In this document: positions 1-6,028 of the stretch, piece by piece | Numbering within the stretch: the stretch's first letter is position 1 | Layout of the letters: each line of letters opens with the position of its first letter | NCBI GenBank assembly: GCA_030633225.1 | Contig: DAOVTF010000009.1 | Coordinates: 1-14,965, forward strand | DNA: 14,965 bases | Source of the DNA: Flavobacteriaceae bacterium | Lineage (GTDB): Bacteria > Bacteroidota > Bacteroidia > Flavobacteriales > Flavobacteriaceae | Direction: 5' to 3' | Translations under genes and position numbers: made by a program | The notes under the pieces: generated by a model | Seen by the model: the letters and a program-made list of their open reading frames with translations, nothing else | The model's database searches: none | What the model was told of the DNA's origin: nothing

Positions 1-1130
1 AATTCACTTGCTACTAATTTAACACCAAGTAATTGTCCCATTAACATCATATCTTGTTTTGCCACACCTATTAACCACATTAGTGGCGAAAAAACAACCC
101 CAAGTATTGCTTCTAATGAAAATTTAGGATAGGGTGTGTTAGCAGCCATCCATGAATTTAAATTTGTAAAATCACCAATCCACCCAAAAACTCCATTGAT
201 CATTGCTATAAAAGCTAAAAATACCAAAAGCATTGCCGCAACATTTATTGCAAGTTTTAATCCTTCAGAAGTTCCATTTGCAATAGCATCTAAAATATTT
301 GAGCCTATTTTTTCATGAGACACTTTTACATCAGAATTGATCTCTTCAATTTGAGGATAGAGTATCTTTGAGATAACAATTGCACCTGGTGCAGCCATAA
401 CAGATGCAGCCAATAAATGTTTGGCATACATTAATCTAAGAGCTTCATCATCTCCGCCAAGAAAACCTATGTATGCAGCTAATACTCCTCCAGCAACAGT
501 TGCCATACCACCAATCATCACCAAAAGAATTTCAGATTTGGTCATCTTTTCTAAATAAGCCTTGATCATTAAAGGAGCTTCTGTTTGACCTAAGAAAATA
601 TTACCGGCAACCGATAAACTTTCTGCACCAGATATATGCATTATTTTTGTTAGAACCCAAGCTAAGCCTAATACAATTTTTTGAATAATACCTAGATAAA
701 AAAGCACTGAAGTTAAGGCCGAAAAAAAGATAATTGTTGGTAATACTTGAAAAGCAAAAATAAATCCAAAGCTTTCAATATTCATAAGGTCACCCAATAA
801 AAAAATACTTCCAGCACGTGTATAATCTAAAATATTAACAAAAACCTGTCCTACTCCTTCAAAAATATTTTGAATAAAAGGAACTTTTAAAACACCAATA
901 GCTAATAAAATTTGAGCAGATAAACCTGCTCCAACGGTTTTCCAGTTTATTTTTTTTCTGTTAGCGCTAAATAAGTAGGCAATAAATAATAAAACGAACA
1001 TCCCTAAAATCCCTTTCCACAAAGTAGTAACTGAAAAGCCTTGATTAGGAATTATTTGATTGCTTGTTTCTTGTGCTTGAGTTGTAATGAAGTTTAAAAA
1101 AAGAAAAAGAGAAAGTATTAATTTTCGCAT
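1..1130 (-). CDS. nupC: NupC/CNT-family sodium-coupled nucleoside transporter (3' end outside window)
   Basis: This is a concentrative nucleoside transporter of the inner membrane. It imports nucleosides with Na+ or H+. The frame opens at ATG 1128-1130 and stays open for 376 codons to the window edge, so the C-terminus is missing. Residues 1-20 (MRKLILSLFL..TTQAQ) look like a cleavable signal peptide, followed by many hydrophobic segments from residue 38 on. The CNT hallmark GQTEAP (re-entrant loop HP1, nucleobase contact) is at 181-186. A later segment with GVKLVASE at 369-376 matches the GxKxxxNEF family motif, but with Ser where most members have Asn. Upstream, the BFN gene ends 10 bp before this start, so the two are very likely co-transcribed. 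Substrate preference (purine or pyrimidine) cannot be read from the sequence. Family assignment is firm. Confidence 0.9.
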   Translation of the reverse strand, partial: MRKLILSLFLFLNFITTQAQETSNQIIPNQGFSVTTLWKGILGMFVLLFIAYLFSANRKKINWKTVGAGLSAQILLAIGVLKVPFIQNIFEGVGQVFVNILDYTRAGSIFLLGDLMNIESFGFIFAFQVLPTIIFFSALTSVLFYLGIIQKIVLGLAWVLTKIMHISGAESLSVAGNIFLGQTEAPLMIKAYLEKMTKSEILLVMIGGMATVAGGVLAAYIGFLGGDDEALRLMYAKHLLAASVMAAPGAIVISKILYPQIEEINSDVKVSHEKIGSNILDAIANGTSEGLKLAINVAAMLLVFLAFIAMINGVFGWIGDFTNLNSWMAANTPYPKFSLEAILGVVFSPLMWLIGVAKQDMMLMGQLLGVKLVASE

Positions 1131-1140
1131 ATTTTTAATA

Positions 1141-1749
1141 TTATTTATCACGTTTTGAGATTTCATCTCTTATTCTGGCAGCTAACTCGTAGTCTTCATT
1201 ATTAACTGCTTGTTCTAATTGTTCATTTAATTCTTTTAAAGATTCGTTTGAAAAAGTTGAAGCAGTTTCTTCAACAACATCAGCTACTAAATCTTCCATT
1301 TTGAATTTTGATTTTGCAAGTTTCGATTCATCTTTTATTTTGAGAATAATACCAGCTTTATCTAAAATGTTTTCAAATGTAAAAATAGGGGCATTAAATC
1401 TTGTAGCTAAAGCGATGGCATCTGAAGTACGTGCATCAATTATTTCTTCAATTTTATCACATTCGCATATTAAGCTAGAATAAAAAACGCCATCAACCAA
1501 TTTATGAATAATAACTTGTTTTACTATAATATTAAATCTATCAGCAAAACTTTTGAAAAGATCATGTGTTAATGGTCTAGGTGGTTTAATCTCTTTTTCT
1601 AATGCAATTGCAATAGACTGAGCTTCAAAAGCACCAATAATAATTGGTAAAGTTCTTTCACCATCTTCTTCACTCAAAACCAATGCATAGGCGCCGCTTT
1701 GCGTTTGACTATAGGAAATACCTTTTATATTTAAACGTACTAAACTCAT
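1141..1749 (-). CDS. Bifunctional nuclease family (BFN/DUF151) protein with C-terminal UVR motif
   Basis: 202 aa, soluble. Residues 5-135 form a BFN/DUF151 domain. Recognisable family blocks are LPIIIGAFEAQSIA (34-47), RPLTHDL (58-64) and DARTSDAIALATR (105-117). After a linker, residues 170-202 form a UvrB/UvrC (UVR) motif with the pattern LNEQLEQAV..EDYELAARIRDEI. This motif mediates protein contacts in UvrB/UvrC and also occurs in Clp/McsA-type proteins. BFN proteins were named for nuclease activity reported in plants; the role in Bacteroidota is not established. The ATG at 1747-1749 follows the promoter at 1803-1830 and gives the usual N-terminus for the family. The nucleoside transporter gene starts 10 bp downstream. 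Linking a nuclease-like protein to nucleoside uptake is inference from gene order only. Confidence 0.88.
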   Translation of the reverse strand: MSLVRLNIKGISYSQTQSGAYALVLSEEDGERTLPIIIGAFEAQSIAIALEKEIKPPRPLTHDLFKSFADRFNIIVKQVIIHKLVDGVFYSSLICECDKIEEIIDARTSDAIALATRFNAPIFTFENILDKAGIILKIKDESKLAKSKFKMEDLVADVVEETASTFSNESLKELNEQLEQAVNNEDYELAARIRDEISKRDK

Positions 1750-1802
1750 AAATTTATTTATAATTTACAAATGATGCTTGTTTTTTGCAAATCTTTAATA
1801 AT

Positions 1803-1830
1803 CAAAAATAAAAAAAGACTACTAAAACAA
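1803..1830 (-). promoter_or_regulatory. Bacteroidota-type promoter for the BFN-nupC operon
   Basis: On the minus strand a TATTTTTG -7 box (1803-1810) matches TAnnTTTG. A TTG -33 box (1828-1830) lies 17 bp upstream. This is the only place in the window where I find both boxes at good spacing. Transcription would begin near 1796, giving a leader of about 47 nt before the ATG at 1749. The rest of the 147-bp gap (1750-1896) holds no gene, and I see no convincing terminator for etfA in it. Confidence 0.5.
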
Positions 1831-1896
1831 GGACTTTTCAAATCCAATTATTTTGGCAGCCTTTATAGGGCACAATTTAGTAAAATTTATGTGGTT

Positions 1897-2862
1897 TTAT
1901 TGATTACTTTTAAATTCTTTTAATTTTTCCGTTAATTTAGGAACTACTTCAAAAGCATCGCCAACTATTCCATAATCAGCAGCTTTAAAGAAAGGAGCTT
2001 CAGGATCAGTATTTATTACAACTTTAACTTTTGACGAGTTAACTCCAGCTAAATGCTGAATAGCACCCGATATACCAATAGCGATATACAAATTAGAACT
2101 AACAGGTTTTCCGGTTTGTCCAACATGTTCGCTATGAGGTCTCCAACCTAAATCAGAAACAGGTTTTGAGCAAGCAGTTGCCGCTCCAAGAACTTCTGCT
2201 AATTCCTCTATCATACCCCAATTTTCAGGACCTTTTAATCCTCTACCTCCCGAAACAACAATATCAGCATCTGCTATAGTCACTTTTCCGCTTGTTTTTT
2301 CAACAGAAGTTGACTTAATATTAAAATCACTTTCATTTAGAGTAGGAGAAAAATCTTCTTCACTTGAACTTACAGTATTTTCAATCAAACCAAATGAATT
2401 TTTAGCAAGAGCAATTAATTTATTTGGAGTTGAAATTTCAGTAATATTAAAAGCGTTTGATGAAAATGCTTTACGTTTTACACTAAGAGGATCTGTAGAA
2501 CTTGGTAAAGCCATAACATTAGAAGCATAACCTGCCTCTAAGCCTACAGCAACAATTGGAGCTAAAAATAACCCATTGGTTGACGAATCAACAATTACTA
2601 TGTTAGAATTTTCTTTATTGGCCGCTTGTATTATTACATTAGCATACGCTTTTGCATTAAAACCAGTCAATTTATCATTATTAATTTTTAATATTTTATC
2701 GGCACCATAATTAGCTAATTCTGAAACATCATTTGCGTTTATGGTTAAGACCACCAAATTGGTTTGGGCTAGTTCAGCTACTTTTTTTCCATAGGATGTA
2801 ACTTCAAAAGCTGATTTTTTAAATTTTCCTTCCGAATTATCGGCAAAAACTAAAACAGACAT
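1897..2862 (-). CDS. etfA: Electron transfer flavoprotein, alpha subunit
   Basis: 321 aa, the usual size. It is the FAD-binding subunit of the ETF heterodimer, which takes electrons from acyl-CoA and related dehydrogenases and passes them to the quinone pool via ETF-quinone oxidoreductase. The N-terminal Rossmann-like domain covers about 1-190. The C-terminal FAD domain carries SGGRGLKGPENW (204-215), HVGQTGKPVSSNLYIAIGIS (246-265), GAIQHLAGVN (266-275) and NTDPEAPFF..ADYGIVGD (284-302). The family motif SRxxVD, whose Arg contacts the flavin, reads SKPVSD here (Lys233). Start ATG 2860-2862. The gene lies 59 bp downstream of etfB in the same direction, in the usual beta-alpha order. Nothing in the sequence marks it as an electron-bifurcating or FixAB type, so a classical ETF is the default. 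Confidence 0.95.
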   Translation of the reverse strand: MSVLVFADNSEGKFKKSAFEVTSYGKKVAELAQTNLVVLTINANDVSELANYGADKILKINNDKLTGFNAKAYANVIIQAANKENSNIVIVDSSTNGLFLAPIVAVGLEAGYASNVMALPSSTDPLSVKRKAFSSNAFNITEISTPNKLIALAKNSFGLIENTVSSSEEDFSPTLNESDFNIKSTSVEKTSGKVTIADADIVVSGGRGLKGPENWGMIEELAEVLGAATACSKPVSDLGWRPHSEHVGQTGKPVSSNLYIAIGISGAIQHLAGVNSSKVKVVINTDPEAPFFKAADYGIVGDAFEVVPKLTEKLKEFKSNQ

Positions 2863-2921
2863 ATTTTTTATTTTTTTAATTCATTTAGACTTTTACTTAT
2901 TCACTTCATGTTTGATGATTT

Positions 2922-3668
2922 TTAAATCACTTTGGCTTCATTATGTAATAAGTTGATTAATTCTTCAACATTTTCAGCATCAATCATTTTACAAGCAGAT
3001 TTTGTTTCAGGCTTTTCAAACTTTATAGTTGAAGTTGTATTATTAAAATCAACTGGTTCAACAACTTGTAAGGGTTTTTTACGAGCCATCATAATTCCTC
3101 GCATATTTGGTATTCTTAAATCTTTTTCTTCAACTACACCTTTTTGACCAGCAATGATTAATGGTAAATTTGCGGTTAGTATTTCTTTTCCACCATCAAT
3201 TTCTTTAGAAATTGTAGCATTATTTCCATCAATTTCAATTCCAATGCATGCGTTCACAAAATTATAATCTAAAATTGCTGCTGTCATTCCTGGAACCATA
3301 CCTCCATTATAATCAATAGATTCTTTTCCAGCCATGATCAAATCATATCCTCCATTTTTAATAACTTCGGCCAATTGTTTAGCAACGTAGTAACCATCAG
3401 TAGCTTCAGCATTTACTCTAATAGCATTGTCGGCACCAATTGCTAATGCTTTACGCAAAGTAGGCTCTGTAGTGGCATTACCAACATTTACAACAGTGAC
3501 AGAAGCACCTTGTTTTTCTTTAAACCACATGGCACGAGTTAACATAAATTCGTCATAAGGATTAATTACAAATTGTACTCCGCTTGTGTCAAATTTTGTA
3601 TCGTTTTCAGTAAAATTAATTTTTGATGTTGTGTCTGGAACGTGACTTATACAAACTAATATTTTCAT
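2922..3668 (-). CDS. etfB: Electron transfer flavoprotein, beta subunit
   Basis: 248 aa from the preferred ATG at 3666-3668, which gives the standard MKILVCISHVPD N-terminus. An in-frame ATG at 3695 would add nine residues (MINYNIVYK) that the family lacks, and it lies close to the putative -7 box, so I reject it. Family features are NPYDEF (36-41), the nucleotide-binding stretch AGKESIDYNGGMVPGM (113-128), and the signature LRIPNMRGIMMARKKPL (184-200), which includes the partner-recognition loop region. The beta subunit binds AMP and docks on dehydrogenase partners. It is transcribed with etfA and divergently from pdhB. The likely partners, acyl-CoA dehydrogenases, are not in this window. 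Confidence 0.95.
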   Translation of the reverse strand: MKILVCISHVPDTTSKINFTENDTKFDTSGVQFVINPYDEFMLTRAMWFKEKQGASVTVVNVGNATTEPTLRKALAIGADNAIRVNAEATDGYYVAKQLAEVIKNGGYDLIMAGKESIDYNGGMVPGMTAAILDYNFVNACIGIEIDGNNATISKEIDGGKEILTANLPLIIAGQKGVVEEKDLRIPNMRGIMMARKKPLQVVEPVDFNNTTSTIKFEKPETKSACKMIDAENVEELINLLHNEAKVI

Positions 3669-3707
3669 CTTATATACTATATTATAGTTAATCAAATTTT
3701 GAAAGTA

Positions 3708-3715
3708 CGAAGATA
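3708..3715 (-). promoter_or_regulatory. Candidate -7 box for etfBA
   Basis: The minus strand reads TATCTTCG, one mismatch from TAnnTTTG, about 40 bp upstream of the etfB start. No TTG -33 box is present at the expected distance. That position is instead taken by the 18-bp palindrome at 3732-3749, which starts 17 bp upstream of this box. Confidence 0.35.
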
Positions 3716-3731
3716 AGGAATATAATCAATA

Positions 3732-3749
3732 TACTATGCATGCATAGTA
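3732..3749. promoter_or_regulatory. Perfect 18-bp palindrome between etfB and pdhB (candidate operator)
   Basis: TACTATGCATGCATAGTA is identical on both strands with no spacer. It sits in the 214-bp divergent gap (3669-3882), about where the -33 element of etfBA should be and roughly 105 bp upstream of the pdhB -7 box. Its position and symmetry fit a dimeric regulator site. The same gap also holds a weak inverted repeat, TTGCC (3782-3786) and GGCAA (3805-3809), and no gene. Confidence 0.4.
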
Positions 3750-3853
3750 AAATATTTTAATTATACTTTTAATAAAAGAGGTTGCCTAATGATTAATTGA
3801 ATTTGGCAAGTAAAATATTGGAACAGCCTTAAATTATATTCAATGAAAATAGT

Positions 3854-3861
3854 TATTTTTG
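3854..3861 (+). promoter_or_regulatory. Candidate -7 box for pdhB
   Basis: TATTTTTG matches TAnnTTTG exactly and lies 21 bp upstream of the pdhB ATG, implying a short leader of about 14 nt. No clear -33 TTG is found at the usual spacing. Confidence 0.4.
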
Positions 3862-3882
3862 CAGCACCTTAAAATTTAATTT

Positions 3883-4863
3883 ATGAAAGTTATACAGTTT
3901 AGAGAAGCCATAGCTGAAGCGATGAGTGAAGAAATGCGTAGAGATGAAACTGTTTACCTTATGGGTGAGGAAGTTGCAGAATACAACGGTGCTTATAAAG
4001 CATCAAAAGGGATGTTGGATGAATTTGGAGCTAAAAGAGTTATTGATACTCCAATTGCTGAATTGGGTTTTTCTGGAATTGCGGTTGGATCTGCGATGGG
4101 AGGGAATAGACCAATTGTAGAATATATGACATTTAATTTTTCATTGGTTGGAATTGACCAGATTATAAATAATGCGGCAAAAATCAGACAAATGTCTGGT
4201 GGTCAGTTTAATTGTCCAATTGTTTTTAGAGGGCCAACAGGTTCGGCAGGGCAGTTAGGTGCAACGCATTCACAATCTTTTGAGAACTGGTATGCAAATA
4301 CACCGGGTTTAAAGGTTATTGTTCCGTCAAATCCTTATGATGCTAAAGGTTTATTAAAAGCAGCTATTCGTGATGATGATCCAGTAATTTTTATGGAATC
4401 AGAACAAATGTATGGTGATAAAGGAGAAGTTCCTGATGGTGAATATATTTTGCCAATTGGTGTTGCTGATGTAAAAAGAGAAGGAACAGATATTACCATA
4501 GTTACTTTTGGTAAAATTATTAAGGAAGTTTTTAAAGCTGCCGATATTTTAGAAAAAGAAGGAATTAATGTAGAAATAGTTGATTTGCGAACTGTTCGTC
4601 CAATGGATCATGAATCTATTTTTAATTCTGTTAAAAAAACAAATAGATTAGTGATTGTAGAAGAAGCATGGCCATTTGCTAGTGTTGCTTCTGAAATTAC
4701 TTATCAAGTCCAAGAGAATGTATTTGATTATTTAGATGCACCAATTCAAAGAATAACAACTGCTGATACACCTGCTCCATTTTCTCCTGTATTATTAGAA
4801 GAATGGATGCCTAATACAAATGATATTATTAAGGCTGTTAAAAAGGTTATGTATAAAGAGTAA
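3883..4863 (+). CDS. pdhB: Pyruvate dehydrogenase complex E1 component, beta subunit
   Basis: 326 aa, full length for E1 beta. With E1 alpha it forms the thiamine-diphosphate enzyme that decarboxylates pyruvate and acetylates the lipoyl groups of E2. Family blocks: the TPP-activating Glu in DTPIAELGFSGIAVG (Glu60), the segment PIVEYMTFNF (78-87), FRGPTG (115-120), and HSQSFENWY (129-137) with the conserved His129. The C-terminal transketolase domain follows with DLRTVRPMD and VEEAWPFASVASEI. These blocks resemble mitochondrial and alphaproteobacterial pyruvate E1 beta more than the branched-chain 2-oxoacid enzyme, though that alternative is not excluded by sequence reading alone. E1 alpha and E2 are not adjacent. 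The gene stands alone between its own -7 box and a strong terminator, divergent from etfBA. Confidence 0.92.
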   Translation: MKVIQFREAIAEAMSEEMRRDETVYLMGEEVAEYNGAYKASKGMLDEFGAKRVIDTPIAELGFSGIAVGSAMGGNRPIVEYMTFNFSLVGIDQIINNAAKIRQMSGGQFNCPIVFRGPTGSAGQLGATHSQSFENWYANTPGLKVIVPSNPYDAKGLLKAAIRDDDPVIFMESEQMYGDKGEVPDGEYILPIGVADVKREGTDITIVTFGKIIKEVFKAADILEKEGINVEIVDLRTVRPMDHESIFNSVKKTNRLVIVEEAWPFASVASEITYQVQENVFDYLDAPIQRITTADTPAPFSPVLLEEWMPNTNDIIKAVKKVMYKE

Positions 4864-4885
4864 TATTCAATTTATAAATACTTAA

Positions 4886-4919
4886 AAAAGAGGTCTTCAT
4901 TTTTTTGAAGACCTCTTTT
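4886..4919 (+). terminator. Rho-independent terminator after pdhB
   Basis: A perfect 14-bp stem, AAAAGAGGTCTTCA (4886-4899) pairing with TGAAGACCTCTTTT (4906-4919), closes a 6-nt T loop. It starts 22 bp after the pdhB stop. The A-rich left flank and T-rich right arm make it potentially active in both directions. It isolates pdhB from the AraC gene. Confidence 0.85.
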
Positions 4920-4968
4920 AGTTTAAAAAATAACGATAAAATTTTTATTTATAACCATTTTAAATAGT

Positions 4969-4976
4969 TATATTTG
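4969..4976 (+). promoter_or_regulatory. Candidate -7 box for the AraC-family gene
   Basis: TATATTTG fits TAnnTTTG and lies 60 bp upstream of the ATG at 5037, after the pdhB terminator. No good -33 element is visible. Confidence 0.4.
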
Positions 4977-5036
4977 ACTTTATAAACCTAAGTGTGTGCT
5001 AATTAAAAGAAGATACAGATTAATAGATATGATTAA

Positions 5037-5918
5037 ATGATGATTGAAAATAACGATAAAAGTATTTACGAAGAGGTATTTATTGAAGATGGGTTTTACT
5101 TATTGAAAGTTTATAATAAGGATAATATTAGGAAAGAGGTTTTTAAAGAAGTGAATAAATCTTTTTTGCAACTACATTTTTGTATACAAAATTCTGCAAA
5201 ACTATTTTTTAATAAAGGGAATTACGCCTTAGATATTCCTGAAAATAAATCCTTTTTATTATATAATCCCATACAAGATTTACCAATTCATTTAGAATTG
5301 GCACCTGATACTATGTTAATAACACTATTATTTAGTATTGAAAAATTTCATACTTTTTTTTCTCAAGAAGCTGGATTGATTCATTTTTTAAATGATGAAA
5401 ATAAAAATAAAAAATACTATAGTGACAAAGAACTAAATGCTAATGAAGTTATGGTTTTAAATCAATTATTTCATTTTAGATTACATTCATCTTTAGAAAA
5501 ATTATATACAAAAGGAAAAATTTATGAGCTTATTAGTTTATATTTTCATAAATCAGATAATAATGGTATTCAAGCCTGTCCGTTTTTGGAAGATGAAGCC
5601 AATGTTGAAAAAATACAGAAAGCAAAAAATATATTAATTGAAAGAATGGCTGAACCACCAACATTAGCTGAATTGGCAAATTCATCGAACCTATCATTAC
5701 AAAATTTAAAGGATGGATTTAAGCAAATTTATGGCGAAACAGTTTTTACTTATTTGATTAATTATAAGATGGAATATGCCAGAAAGTTATTAGCTTCAAA
5801 AAAATACAATGTTACGGAAACAAGTTTTGAAGTTGGTTATAGTACTCCTAGTCACTTCATTGTGGCCTTTAAGAAAAAATATGGAGCTACTCCTAAAAAA
5901 TATATAAAAAGTTTATAG
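5037..5918 (+). CDS. AraC-family (PchR-like) transcriptional regulator
   Basis: 293 aa. The C-terminal 100 residues (194-293) form the two-helix-turn-helix AraC DNA-binding domain. The first HTH is around TLAELANSSNLSLQNLKDGF (209-228). The second is around TETSFEVGYSTPSHFIVAFK (260-279), with the hallmark GYS.PSHF.xAFKKxxGxTPKxY. The N-terminal 180 residues are a divergent sensor-like region of the type seen in PchR-like regulators of Bacteroidota; its ligand cannot be inferred. The start is a double ATG (5037 or 5040). A preceding ATG at 5029 hits a stop after three codons. The DUF5686 gene follows 110 bp downstream in the same direction but has its own possible -7 box, so it is a candidate target rather than a clear operon partner. 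Confidence 0.88.
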   Translation: MMIENNDKSIYEEVFIEDGFYLLKVYNKDNIRKEVFKEVNKSFLQLHFCIQNSAKLFFNKGNYALDIPENKSFLLYNPIQDLPIHLELAPDTMLITLLFSIEKFHTFFSQEAGLIHFLNDENKNKKYYSDKELNANEVMVLNQLFHFRLHSSLEKLYTKGKIYELISLYFHKSDNNGIQACPFLEDEANVEKIQKAKNILIERMAEPPTLAELANSSNLSLQNLKDGFKQIYGETVFTYLINYKMEYARKLLASKKYNVTETSFEVGYSTPSHFIVAFKKKYGATPKKYIKSL

Positions 5919-5968
5919 TTAGATTTTTTTATTTTGAAAATAAAAAAGCTCATTTAAAGCAAAAGTTT

Positions 5969-5976
5969 TAAATTTG
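5969..5976 (+). promoter_or_regulatory. Candidate -7 box for the DUF5686 gene
   Basis: TAAATTTG matches TAnnTTTG, 52 bp upstream of the ATG at 6029. No -33 TTG is present at the usual spacing. If real, transcription would begin near 5983, just before the hairpin at 5991-6010. Confidence 0.35.
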
Positions 5977-5990
5977 CAATTCATAATTTT

Positions 5991-6020
5991 CCTTTCATTA
6001 TTGCGAAAGGATTTTTTGTT
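5991..6020 (+). terminator. Short hairpin with T-run between the AraC and DUF5686 genes
   Basis: CCTTTC (5991-5996) pairs with GAAAGG (6005-6010) across an 8-nt loop, followed by ATTTTTTGTT. It could be a modest intrinsic terminator for the AraC gene. It lies inside the leader of the next gene if the -7 box at 5969 is used, so attenuation is an alternative. The six-base-pair stem is weak. Confidence 0.35.
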
Positions 6021-6028
6021 ATAGATAG

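Noticed and set aside
136..318. Plus-strand 60-codon frame inside the nucleoside transporter
   Set aside because: It is antisense to a continuous CNT reading frame that matches the family along its length.
1897..3668. FixAB or electron-bifurcating ETF
   Set aside because: No fix-type partners (fixC, fixX) or bifurcation partner dehydrogenase are adjacent, and subunit sizes and order fit an ordinary ETF.
2922..3695. Longer ETF beta start at 3695
   Set aside because: It adds residues MINYNIVYK absent from the family and would leave almost no leader after the putative -7 box; the ATG at 3668 gives the standard N-terminus.
3782..3809. TTGCC...GGCAA inverted repeat upstream of pdhB as a separate operator
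   Set aside because: Only five bases per arm with an 18-nt spacer; expected by chance in AT-rich DNA of this length.
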